Assembly (NCBI GenBank): GCA_016213105.1
Contig: JACRBN010000016.1
Location: 124,001-188,000, forward strand
Direction: 5' to 3'
Source: Chloroflexota bacterium
GTDB taxonomy: Bacteria; Chloroflexota; Anaerolineae; Anaerolineales; Villigracilaceae
DNA: 64,000 nucleotides
In this document: positions 36,170 to 44,247 of the stretch, in pieces
Layout: each line of letters begins with the position of its first letter
Numbering within the stretch: the first letter of the stretch is position 1
Program-made: the position numbers and the translations under genes
The notes under the pieces: generated by a model
Seen by the model: only the letters and a program-made list of their open reading frames with translations
Told to the model about the DNA's origin: nothing
Database searches by the model: none

Positions 36170-36946
36170 TTGAAACACAGAACCCATCTTATCTTATCCA
36201 TTCTGGCTGTTGCACTACTGTTGACCGTTTTCTCGGCCGGACGGGCGTCGGCATCCACCGGCTGTTTCAATGACACCAACGGCAACTGGGCGGAAACCTT
36301 CATTTGCTGGATGAAAGATAACGGTATCACCGGCGGCTACCCGGATGGCGGTTATCACCCCAACAGCAGCGTCACACGCGCCGAAATGGCGGTCTTCATG
36401 AGGGCGCTGCGAACCACCGGCGACACCTACATCAACGCCGGCCCGTCGAATTGGGTGCCCAATGGCACAGGCAATCACTACATCACTTACTACCCCTACG
36501 CAGCCATTTTGAAAAACACAACTGCAGGCGGCGCCTGGTTCAACGCCATGCCGTCCATTCCGAGCAGCATACTCAACGCCAAGATGTACTTCAAGGGCGT
36601 CAAAGTCTGTTACGAGGCGACACATGGCGCCTCGATTTCGAATATTGAGGTGCGACACTATGGCAGCAGCGGAAACGTGCTTAACGAAGTGACCAGCACG
36701 ACCACCCGCACCGACTCAAGCTGCGTCACCCTGAACTTCACCTCGGCGGTCTCCCTCTGGGGCGGGGAATGGGGCTCTGTGGCAGTCCTGGTCAACTTCC
36801 CCAGCGCTGCAGAATATGTTTATATCAGGGGTATTACTTTTATCCTCTCGCCCAGCGCCGACCCGGCGATCTTGGGTCCCGCCACCGGCCTGCGGCCGGA
36901 TGTGGAAGTACCGGCGATCATCTCGTCCGGCAGCGAAAACCCGTAG
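36170..36946 (+). CDS. Secreted single-SLH-domain protein, paralogue 3 (TTG start)
   Basis: A 258-residue protein nearly identical in plan to paralogue 1. The start is a TTG: AGAGGAG lies just upstream, and the resulting N-terminus (KHRTHLILSILAVALLL) matches the ATG-initiated paralogue 4. The signal peptide ends GRASA and the SLH domain follows. The C-terminal domain is very close to that of paralogue 1, with differences clustered around residues 88-105, which may mark the exposed variable face. Confidence 0.85.
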   Translation: MKHRTHLILSILAVALLLTVFSAGRASASTGCFNDTNGNWAETFICWMKDNGITGGYPDGGYHPNSSVTRAEMAVFMRALRTTGDTYINAGPSNWVPNGTGNHYITYYPYAAILKNTTAGGAWFNAMPSIPSSILNAKMYFKGVKVCYEATHGASISNIEVRHYGSSGNVLNEVTSTTTRTDSSCVTLNFTSAVSLWGGEWGSVAVLVNFPSAAEYVYIRGITFILSPSADPAILGPATGLRPDVEVPAIISSGSENP

Positions 36947-36984
36947 AACGCCCCGCCCACCATCTTCCTTCGTTTCTGATCCAT

Positions 36985-37019
36985 ACGCCTCCCTGTCCCG
37001 CACAGGGAGGCGTGTTTTG
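36985..37019 (+). terminator. Terminator of SLH gene 3
   Basis: ACGCCTCCCTGT and ACAGGGAGGCGT arms, loop CCCGC, then GTTTTG. It is nearly the same hairpin as after paralogue 1. Confidence 0.88.
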
Positions 37020-37156
37020 CTCCGAAAGATGCCCCTCCGGCTGCGTCAATCCTGCCCGCGCGTGACCTGGCGTCGAGATCGATAAATTTCTGCATGGCCC
37101 CGCCTGTGCAGATAGAAGGGCTTGTCTTACAAAAAGTCACTTTCTCTTCAAAAGCA

Positions 37157-37201
37157 ATCCCCAAATGGTAGCTTTACGGCAAACAGGATAATGTGTATAA
37201 T
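37157..37201 (+). promoter_or_regulatory. Promoter of SLH gene 4 with shared 15-bp motif
   Basis: ATCCCCAAATGGTAG (37157-37171) begins 39 nt before TATAAT (37196-37201), matching the geometry of the paralogue 3 promoter. The motif would span about -51 to -37. Confidence 0.65.
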
Positions 37202-37253
37202 ATTTGTATTAAATAGTGGTATTGATAAATCCATCAACCTTAGAGGAGAAATA

Positions 37254-38057
37254 ATGAAGCACAGGAAAAATTTAGTGTTATCCGTTCTGGCTGTCGCACT
37301 GCTGTTGACCGTTTTCTCGACCGGACGGGCTTCGGCATCCACCGGCTGTTTCAATGACACCAACGGTCACTGGGCCGAGACCTTCATCTGTTGGATGAAG
37401 GAAAGCGGTATTACCAGTGGCATCGGTGGCGGGAACTATAATCCCGAAGGCAAAGTCACCCGCGCCGAAATGGCCGTGTTTATGAAGGCCCAGGCCGAAA
37501 TTCCGCCCTCCACGGGCGACATCGTGGTGAGCGCGGGCTTTGGGAATTGGCACCCCTTCAATTCAACCGATCCTCTCGGTTACACATATTTTTCAAGCCA
37601 GACCCAGGTTTCCCGATCTTCCGCGGGATCGAGCTTTCTATCGGTCAACCCTGATCTGACCACCGTGCTGTATGGCAGGAGCCTGAAGTTGAAGGCGGTC
37701 GAATTTTGTTATGATACCTTTGCCAGCACAACGTTGAACTATGTCGAGATCAATACGTATTCGCACACCACCGGTTCGATTGGAAGGAATCTTAGATTTT
37801 CGGACCCCACGACACGCACGGGCAACGAGTGCAGGCTGTACACCCTGGCAACGCCGGTTGTGTTGACAAAAAATGACGGGGCTAATTTCTTCATCCAGGT
37901 CAACTGGTCTGCCGCCGGCACTACCTTTGCAATCGGGCGGACCAGCTTCATTTTCGAGCCCACCACCATTCCCGCCGCCGCTCCATTAGGGCCTGAGGGC
38001 GATGGAGCGGGGTCAGAAGTCATCCTGCCCCCGTCCACGCAAAACACGGCCCCGTAA
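37254..38057 (+). CDS. Secreted single-SLH-domain protein, paralogue 4
   Basis: A 267-residue exported protein. Its signal peptide and the first half of the SLH domain are almost the same as in paralogue 3, but the second half of the SLH repeat (GIGGGNYNPEGKVTRAEMA) and the whole C-terminal domain are different. It looks like a domain shuffle, with a shared 5' end and a new 3' part. ATG 37254 has AGAGGAG upstream. The C-terminal domain is beta-rich with no known motif. Confidence 0.85.
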   Translation: MKHRKNLVLSVLAVALLLTVFSTGRASASTGCFNDTNGHWAETFICWMKESGITSGIGGGNYNPEGKVTRAEMAVFMKAQAEIPPSTGDIVVSAGFGNWHPFNSTDPLGYTYFSSQTQVSRSSAGSSFLSVNPDLTTVLYGRSLKLKAVEFCYDTFASTTLNYVEINTYSHTTGSIGRNLRFSDPTTRTGNECRLYTLATPVVLTKNDGANFFIQVNWSAAGTTFAIGRTSFIFEPTTIPAAAPLGPEGDGAGSEVILPPSTQNTAP

Positions 38058-38075
38058 GCTCCCGTTTATACATAA

Positions 38076-38112
38076 CACACCTCCAGGTTTCCTGGAGGTG
38101 TGTTTCATTTCA
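38076..38112 (+). terminator. Terminator of SLH gene 4
   Basis: CACACCTCCAGG and CCTGGAGGTGTG arms with a TTT loop, followed by TTTCATTT. The sequence differs from the other three terminators in the array. Confidence 0.88.
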
Positions 38113-38130
38113 GGCAGGGTCAGCGCGGCG

Positions 38131-39714
38131 TTATTGCAATCTGCGCGCCTGGCGGATCAGTTCCACAAATTCCTGCATAACTTCGTCGCGATGGAATAAT
38201 TCACTGACGCGCTCGGCCTCTCTGAGCACATCCGCCAGGGAACCGTCCTCGGCCCAGTAGCTTTGTTTGAGGATCTCGGCAAATTCAGCCACGATCACGG
38301 CGCGCTGGAAATACGGGCTGGTCTCGCGGAAATCATAGGCCATCTGGTCGGTGTTGAAATCCTGGGAGAGTTCGGTTACGGCGCGCGTGTCGGGATCCTC
38401 CCAACGCAGGAAGACGGTGGCGATGCGCCCATAGGCTTCGGGGTACAACTTGACCTCGTACAGGGCGGTGACGGTGTGCCCCGCGCCGATCTCGCCCGCA
38501 TCCACGCGGTTGTCACGGAATTGTTCATCGGCCACGGCGCGATTCTCGAAGCCGACCAGGCGGTAGCGCATGACCACCTCGGGGTTGAAGTCGACCTGCA
38601 CCTTGGCGTTCATGGCGATGGTTTGCAGGGTGCCCGTCAACTCGTCGATGAACAGGCGGCGGGCCTCGTCCATGTCGTCGATGTAGGCGTAGAAGCCGTC
38701 GCCGTTGTCGGCCAGTTGCTCCATCAGGGTGTCATTATAGTTGTCCATGCCAAAGCCGAAGGTGGCCAGGGTGACGCCCTCCTCCACATAGCCGCGCACC
38801 TCGGAGAGGATCGCGTCCGCTTCGGTCTGGCCGACATTGGCGACACCGTCCGAGCACAGGATGACGCGGTTAATGCCGTCGGGCATCAAGGCGCGCATGG
38901 CCTGCTTGTATCCCAGGCGCAGACCCGCCTCGGCGTTGGTGGCGCCTTCAGGTTGCAGACTGTAGATCGCGTCGAGGATTTTGCCTTGGTTGGAACCGCG
39001 CGTCGGCTCCAACACCACGCGGGCGTCGCTGCCGTAGACCACGATGCTGACGGTATCATTTCGATGCAGTTGCTCGACCAGCAATTCCAGCGAGCGCTTG
39101 ACCAATCCCAGGCGGTTGTCCATATCCATGGAACCCGAGATGTCGATCACGAAGGTCAGAGCGGCATCCTTGCGCTCCTCATCGGGAACATCGTAGCCCT
39201 GGATGCCGACGCGGATCATATCGTAGCGTTCGGTCTGGGTGAAGGGTGAGGGGCCGCCGTCGACGGAGATGCCAAAGGCCTGGTGCGCAGACGGGTTGGG
39301 ATAGCCCTGGTCGAAGAAGTTAACATATTCCTCGACGCGGACAGAATCGGCGGGCGGCAGGTTGCCGTCGTTGATGTAATTGCGCATGATGGTGTACGAG
39401 CCCGTATCCACATCCAGCGCAAAGGTGGACAGGTTATCATCCTCGGTGTCGATGGACGGGTTGACGCCATAATCCTCGAAGAACATATCGTAGGGTTCAT
39501 TTCCCGAAGGATTGGCCTGGGGCTGGCGGGCAGACGGCGCCTGACTGGCGTCGAACGCGGACGGCTCAGCCGGCGCTTCCGTCGCGGCGGGGACTTCATA
39601 TTCATAATTGGAAGGTTCTTCGGGAGGGGCTTGCGTGGCGGCAGGCGCGCCGCAAGCGGACACGAATACAACCAGGAACAGGGTGCAGAACAAGGCAAAG
39701 CGTTTGGTGAACAT
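38131..39714 (-). CDS. VWA-domain lipoprotein (YfbK-like)
   Basis: A 527-residue lipoprotein (signal ending FVSACG, Cys about 21). After a Pro/Ala/Glu linker comes an N-terminal VWA-associated region (DTGSYTIMRNYINDGNLPP), then the VWA domain with a MIDAS motif FVIDISGSMDMDN and a C-terminal domain of the type found in YfbK proteins. It should sit outside the membrane and bind a divalent metal and a protein ligand. GAGGAG precedes the ATG. It converges with the SLH array but does not belong to it. Confidence 0.9.
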   Translation of the reverse strand: MFTKRFALFCTLFLVVFVSACGAPAATQAPPEEPSNYEYEVPAATEAPAEPSAFDASQAPSARQPQANPSGNEPYDMFFEDYGVNPSIDTEDDNLSTFALDVDTGSYTIMRNYINDGNLPPADSVRVEEYVNFFDQGYPNPSAHQAFGISVDGGPSPFTQTERYDMIRVGIQGYDVPDEERKDAALTFVIDISGSMDMDNRLGLVKRSLELLVEQLHRNDTVSIVVYGSDARVVLEPTRGSNQGKILDAIYSLQPEGATNAEAGLRLGYKQAMRALMPDGINRVILCSDGVANVGQTEADAILSEVRGYVEEGVTLATFGFGMDNYNDTLMEQLADNGDGFYAYIDDMDEARRLFIDELTGTLQTIAMNAKVQVDFNPEVVMRYRLVGFENRAVADEQFRDNRVDAGEIGAGHTVTALYEVKLYPEAYGRIATVFLRWEDPDTRAVTELSQDFNTDQMAYDFRETSPYFQRAVIVAEFAEILKQSYWAEDGSLADVLREAERVSELFHRDEVMQEFVELIRQARRLQ

Positions 39715-39935
39715 GGTTTCTTCTCCTCATGGTTCACGATGAAAAAGGCGGCAACAGGGCGGCAGCGGTCGGCGTTCCGCTGTGCGCGCGGACAAAGATC
39801 AATTCATAGGCCTCCTTTCGCTCATGCGCAACTTTCCCATTTTCGCTGTTTTTTACGAGACGCAGCCCCCGACGTAAATGTTCCCCGCGCATCAAAAAGA
39901 AAATCAATTGGGTGCATTCCATTTTAGTTAGAACA

Positions 39936-40058
39936 GGTGGTTGAGTAGGCGACGCTCCCCAGTCGCCGTACACCTGTACTTGCGCCAGGTGCAAGTGCCG
40001 AAACCACCGCTGTGTGGTCTCGATACGCAGCAAAAAAAAACGCTGCTACTCGACCACC
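39936..40058. repeat. 123-bp inverted-repeat element
   Basis: Outer ends GGTGGTTGAGTAG and CTACTCGACCACC are inverted repeats with one mismatch. Inside are CGAAACCACC and GTGGTCTCGATACG. It looks like a non-autonomous element. It occupies much of the 387-bp gap between the VWA gene and the frameshifted membrane protein; the rest of the gap (39715-39935) has a weak minus-strand frame without a ribosome site. Confidence 0.6.
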
Positions 40059-40101
40059 ATTGCGGGTTTCAACTGAAGTGGAACACACCCAAATCAATTA
40101 C

Positions 40102-41791
40102 TCAAGGCACAGACACAGTCTCCCCCACGTTGGGAATGCGCCACACGAGCAGCACGTCCGCTCCCCACACCAGCCACTGATAGTTCGGATTTTCCAACGG
40201 CTCGGCAAAGCGGAATTCGACCAGCGACGGGCGGCCATCCCAGGTCACCCCGCGGACCGTGGCCTGCATCCCGTTTAACCAAACGCTCTCGCCCCGCAGC
40301 ATGGGATGCGCGCCCCCGCGGAAGACGGAGTCGAAGCCCGAAATATACCCGTCGCGCGCGGTGACCACCAGCGTGGTTTCATCCTGGCGATACACGCTCA
40401 ACGGAGACAAGCCCGCGCCCAGGTTCCAGACGCGCTCTGGCGCATCGGCCCCGTACCGCCTGCGGATCAGCCCGAAGAAGTCGGCGTGGAAGGCGCTGGG
40501 CGCGGAGACGATCACCACGGTCGGTTGGATGGGCGCAGCGAGAATTGCCTCCTCGATATTGCCAAACGTTTTCGGGCTGTACGATATCCACGGAAGCAGA
40601 ATCACCGCCAGCCCCAGGTGGATGACCCAGAAGCCCTTCTTGAAGAAGAGATAATCCATCCGCCTCATATAGCCAGGCCGCCAAAACAGACATCCCCCCA
40701 AACCCCATGAACAGAAGCAGACGATTGGCTGGCAGGGATGAACAGACCGGCAGCGTGGCCAACGCCGCGCCCGCCAGCAGGAATTGCAAATGTCGGTCGC
40801 GGCGGACGAGGGGGGAAATCATTTTGAAAAAGAAGACCGTCAGGGCGATGCCCGCAAATATCCACACGGATTTAACCAGCGGGTCAGCGGCAAAGGGATA
40901 CAACTCCGCGGGCGGATAGACCAGCAGGCCCAGCCACAGCACGGGTGCGCGTTCGAGCACGGCGCGCAGAAACGGCACAGTTTCGCGCAGCGGGTCGATG
41001 TACGAGGTGCCCCATCCGCCGAAATCCCCGAGGCGATAAAAATATATCCAAACGAAAAGGATGAGCGCATGGGGAAGCAAGTCCAGCCACTTGCGCGGAG
41101 AAGAACCGCCTGCGAAGAAAACGTAAGCCGCCAGATAACCCGCCGCCGCGATCCCAGCCTCCGCAGACAGAAGGGACAGTGCAAACGCAACCGCGCTCCC
41201 AAACAAGAGGCCCGAGCGCCTGGTCTTATTGAAACGATGAAACCACAGCAGGGAACCCACACCCAAAGCAAAGACCATCAGCGCGTTGCGATTGGAAATC
41301 CAGCCGACAGCATAGCCGTGTGCATCGTCCACGGCGAAGAGCAGGGCCGCCAGGCTTGCCGCGGGCGCAGGGAGCAGGTCACGGTAGAGCAATGTCACCA
41401 GCCAGACGCCCAAGGCAAACCACAGGATATTTTGCGCGTGCATGAGCAAGGGAGAATTCGGCCACAGGTGGAAATCCAGCCAATGGGTCAATGCGCTGAA
41501 CGGCCTCCAAAAAGCGACCTTCCCTGCGGGCAGGCTGAACCACGGATAGATACCCGCGTCCATGCTGGCCTGCGCGTGGGACGGGTCGCCGTCCATGAAG
41601 ACGAAGGCCTCGCGCAAGGCGCTTCCGAGATCGGGCGCGCGGAGCAGGGTCTGCTCCAGCAAATAATCATCGAACTGCAAACCCACTCCCAGCGAGGGCA
41701 GCGTGAGCAGAACGGCCAGCAGACTGAGAAAAAGGGGCAGGCGGGGGGAATCCAGCAGGGACGCGATGCGGATCGAGACGAAGCGAGCCAT
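40102..41791 (-). pseudogene. Polytopic membrane protein interrupted by a frameshift
   Basis: From ATG 41791 a protein of about 370 residues with many membrane segments and DDYLLEQTLL near the N-terminus runs well until about 40700. From about 40690 the coding pattern continues in another frame (MDYLFFKKGFWVIHLGLAVILLP onward) to the stop at 40102. Together they make one protein of about 560 residues resembling GT-C-type glycosyltransferases or their accessory proteins. A run of six G (minus strand, 40694-40699) is the likely slip site. It overlaps the phosphatidyltransferase gene by 1 nt. It is either a sequencing error or a recent knockout. Confidence 0.7.
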
Positions 41792-42351
41792 CAGCGCTTG
41801 TTAAGCATAGGCAGGATGGATTTGAGGTGTTCCCCATCGCCATAGGCCAGCAGAACCAGGATCTCCTCCAGTCCTGCCAGGATGAATGAACCGATGGCAA
41901 GGTAAAACAACCAGGGACTGTATCCGCCCATCACAAAGGCGTGGACCACAAAGATGCCTTGCAGCAGTCCGCCGAATTTTCCCGAAAGCAGGTGCAAGGT
42001 GGTGGGACGCTGGTATTTGATGACGCTGACCAGGATGGAAGCTACAAAGGTGGCCGCAGCCAGGGCGACCCACAGCGCATGGTCAGTGAACAGCGCAGGC
42101 CGCAACAGGATCAGCCACAGCAGGACGGAAACGGTCAGGAACTTATCGGCAAACGAATCCAGGCGGGCGTTGGCGTAGGCGCGGTCAATCGCGGCCAGCC
42201 TGCCGTCCAGCACATCCGTCAGCGCGGACAGGCCGATGCCAATTCCCAGCGCGGCCTGCCAATCCTTCCACGCGCAGAACCACAGCAGCGGCACGGACAG
42301 GATGCGCAAATAGATGAACGGGTTGGGGCGTAAAGGCTCGGGCGGAGTCAT
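41791..42351 (-). CDS. CDP-alcohol phosphatidyltransferase family protein
   Basis: A 186-residue membrane enzyme with about five membrane segments. The family motif is visible as DVLDGRLAAIDRAYANARLD then SFADK, close to DG-x2-A-R-x8-G-x3-D-x3-D but with Ala-Ala and Asn-Ala in place of the usual Ala-Arg and Gly, so substrate use may be unusual. It transfers a phosphatidyl group from CDP-diacylglycerol to an alcohol. It lies 8 nt after the Rieske gene and overlaps the next gene by 1 nt, so all three form an operon. Confidence 0.82.
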   Translation of the reverse strand: MTPPEPLRPNPFIYLRILSVPLLWFCAWKDWQAALGIGIGLSALTDVLDGRLAAIDRAYANARLDSFADKFLTVSVLLWLILLRPALFTDHALWVALAAATFVASILVSVIKYQRPTTLHLLSGKFGGLLQGIFVVHAFVMGGYSPWLFYLAIGSFILAGLEEILVLLAYGDGEHLKSILPMLNKR

Positions 42352-42359
42352 GGCTCGTT

Positions 42360-43361
42360 TTACAGAAGCAGGCGCAGGGTGCGCGTGGAGGTCGCCGCGG
42401 GGGCGGGGCCGTGCTTCAGGATGTGGAGAATATCGGGCAGCAGGACATCCGCTGCGGTGTAGACGTACTGCGCCTTATCAAATCTTTGAAGGTTCGCCCG
42501 CTGCAATTGCAAAATCCGATTGTCCTGTTGGTAGGCCTGCCAGAACAGGAATTGAATGATGGGCTTGAACAGGGCGGGGCCGCACCCGACCACGACGCCG
42601 AACAACCGCTGGGATGTTTCCGTTTCTGGAGTGAAGAACAGCGTGATCAGCATTTTGGGAAGCAAGCCCGCGCGATATTCCAGTTGGGCGGTGGAAGGGA
42701 AAATGTAGCGACCAAAGCTGCGGTCGATGCCACCGCCGAAGAGCCGCCAGATCAGGCCCGATTGCGTGCCCTCGTCGCGGTACTCAGCCTCGACGCGGTC
42801 AGCCGCGCGCGTCACCGTGACGTTGACTGGTTTGCGTTTGCCCTCGGTACGGATGAGGCCCGCATGAACGAAGTGGGTATGCGTGCCGTCGAGGAAGTTT
42901 TCCAGCGCGTCGGGCAATGCCGTGGACATTTGCCGCTCGGCGATGAAATGGGTGTAGCCAGGCGCATTCCAAAGTTCGAGAGCAGGAGGCGCGGTTTCAG
43001 GAGCAGCCGCCGAGGGATAAATCCACACCAGCCCATCCTGTTCGATGACTGGATAGGAGGCCACGTCCCGCGCCTTTTGCGGACGCTCATCCACCAACCC
43101 GGGGACGTGCTCGCAATGGCCCTGACCGTTGAACTGCCAGCCGTGATAGGGACAGGTCACGTTTCCATCCGTCACCCAGCCATCCGACAAGGCCACATTG
43201 CGATGCGGGCAGCGATCCAGCAGGGCGGCCGCATGCCCCTGCGCGTCACGAAAAAGTACGAACGGCAGGTTCAAGATCGTGCGGGAGAGCGGTTTTTGTT
43301 TGAGATGGGAGGACAGGCAGGCGATATACCAGGCGTTGTGAATGGCAGGGAATTGGGTCAT
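42360..43361 (-). CDS. Rieske [2Fe-2S] non-heme iron oxygenase
   Basis: A 333-residue aromatic-ring-hydroxylating-type oxygenase. The Rieske cluster is CPHRNVAL with CPYHGWQF (C-x-H and C-x2-H), and the mononuclear iron site is DGTHTHFVHAG. The layout is closer to the PaO/vanillate-demethylase group than to naphthalene-type dioxygenases. I start at ATG 43361 (MTQFPAIHN), as the usual N-terminus begins there; the extension to 43394 adds residues from the terminator region. A reductase partner is not in the operon. The substrate is unknown, perhaps a lipid or pigment given its neighbours. Confidence 0.88.
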   Translation of the reverse strand: MTQFPAIHNAWYIACLSSHLKQKPLSRTILNLPFVLFRDAQGHAAALLDRCPHRNVALSDGWVTDGNVTCPYHGWQFNGQGHCEHVPGLVDERPQKARDVASYPVIEQDGLVWIYPSAAAPETAPPALELWNAPGYTHFIAERQMSTALPDALENFLDGTHTHFVHAGLIRTEGKRKPVNVTVTRAADRVEAEYRDEGTQSGLIWRLFGGGIDRSFGRYIFPSTAQLEYRAGLLPKMLITLFFTPETETSQRLFGVVVGCGPALFKPIIQFLFWQAYQQDNRILQLQRANLQRFDKAQYVYTAADVLLPDILHILKHGPAPAATSTRTLRLLL

Positions 43362-43384
43362 TTCGCATTCCGATCCTAGAATGG

Positions 43385-43426
43385 ATAAAAGCATCAGGGG
43401 TAGACGAATCTGCCCTGATGCTTTTA
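43385..43426 (-). terminator. Original alaS terminator
   Basis: TAAAAGCATCAGGG (43385-43398) and CCCTGATGCTTTTA (43413-43426) form a 14-bp hairpin with T-rich flanks on both strands. It overlaps the stop codon of the displaced alaS 3' fragment, showing where alaS ended before the insertion. Confidence 0.85.
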
Positions 43427-43540
43427 CTTCAATTTTTCTTCCAGCGCCTTGCCGACCTTGCCGAGCGCATCCTTGGCCGCGCCATCCGGCAGGCTGCCCT
43501 GGGCCAGGTTGGGACGCCCCCCGCCCTTGCCGCCGATGCC
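43424..43540 (-). pseudogene. Displaced 3' end of alaS
   Basis: Read on the minus strand this encodes GIGGKGGGRPNLAQGSLPDG then about 18 more residues ending EEKLK and a stop: the C-terminus of alanyl-tRNA synthetase. It has no start codon and no upstream alaS sequence. It is GC-rich like the host. The intact alaS ends 0.7 kb away with a related but more AT-rich C-terminus, so this is the original 3' end displaced by an insertion. Confidence 0.88.
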
Positions 43541-44247
43541 TGAGGTTCTTTGGTATTCATTTCCCGCTTTTCCCAATTACAAAGGTCTTATCAAATAAAG
43601 CGTCTATCCTACGATTGATTAAAGTAGACGCCATCACTAAAGCTCTCTGAATATCTTGAATCTTGCCTTTATCTTTTTTTCTCGCTACGTCTATAAAAAG
43701 AAAATATGATTCTCTGAACATTTCGCAATATTTGACTATTTCATCATCACCAAGTGCTATTACGTGAGGATAAAGAGTAGAGTCGTAAGACAAATGAGAT
43801 TTATATTGCTCTTGTATTTCTTGACTAAAATCATCCGCAAAAGCAGATCTTGCGAATTTCTCGTCTGCAAGAAGTTCATAGGTTCGAAGCATGCGCAATG
43901 TTACGATGACCCACTCCCGAATAGGCGCAATGTGTTCTGTCAATTTCTCGCGCTTCCACTGCCGTCTTTGATCATCAAGAGTCCAGCGGCGTTGTTGCAA
44001 TTGGAGTAAAAAGGAAATCATCGCACCGATAGCAACACCGATCATCCCACTTACGGAACCTATCAATGCGCTAGCATTTTGATCTACAAACGTTTTCCAG
44101 TCCATGCTTTATCTTCTTAATCTATGAGATAGCTTATTTCAATTTCTCTTCCAGAACTTTCGGCAATTTACCAAGAGATTCTTTGACATCGCCTGTCAGG
44201 CTACCTTGCGCCAGGTTGGGACGTCCGCCGCCCTTGCCGCCAATGCC
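43541..44247. mobile_element. Insertion (about 707 bp) at the 3' end of alaS
   Basis: The segment lies between two copies of the last 37-38 codons of alaS. It carries one AT-rich gene and a replacement alaS C-terminus that restores the reading frame. The copies share about 38 bp with only three mismatches at the crossover (coding GIGGKGGGRPNLA), which would be the attachment site. No integrase is present. This is the layout of elements that integrate into conserved 3' ends of genes. Confidence 0.65.
43557..44105 (-). CDS. Hypothetical protein with N-terminal membrane anchor, inserted into alaS 3' end
   Basis: A 182-residue protein with one membrane segment (about 13-34, ALIGSVSGMIGVAIGAMISF) followed by a charged helical cytoplasmic region. 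It is notably AT-rich compared with its neighbours. No family recognised. It lies 28 bp after the alaS stop, on the same strand, and would be expressed by read-through from alaS. Its position in the alaS insertion marks it as cargo; small anchored helical proteins in such spots are sometimes phage-resistance genes (inference only). Confidence 0.6.
   Translation of the reverse strand: MDWKTFVDQNASALIGSVSGMIGVAIGAMISFLLQLQQRRWTLDDQRRQWKREKLTEHIAPIREWVIVTLRMLRTYELLADEKFARSAFADDFSQEIQEQYKSHLSYDSTLYPHVIALGDDEIVKYCEMFRESYFLFIDVARKKDKGKIQDIQRALVMASTLINRRIDALFDKTFVIGKSGK

Noticed and set aside
33909-38112. CRISPR-like array suggested by regularly recurring identical hairpins
   Set aside because: The recurring sequences are intrinsic terminators after paralogous genes about 1 kb apart, without short spacers.
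39734-39918. Short minus-strand gene in the gap upstream of the VWA gene
   Set aside because: No ribosome site, no coding-like composition, and part of its longest frame lies in the inverted-repeat element.
43424-43540. Frameshift in alaS as the source of the second C-terminus
   Set aside because: The fragment duplicates residues already present at the end of the intact gene, and 0.6 kb of unrelated AT-rich sequence separates them, so this is an insertion or duplication and not a frameshift.
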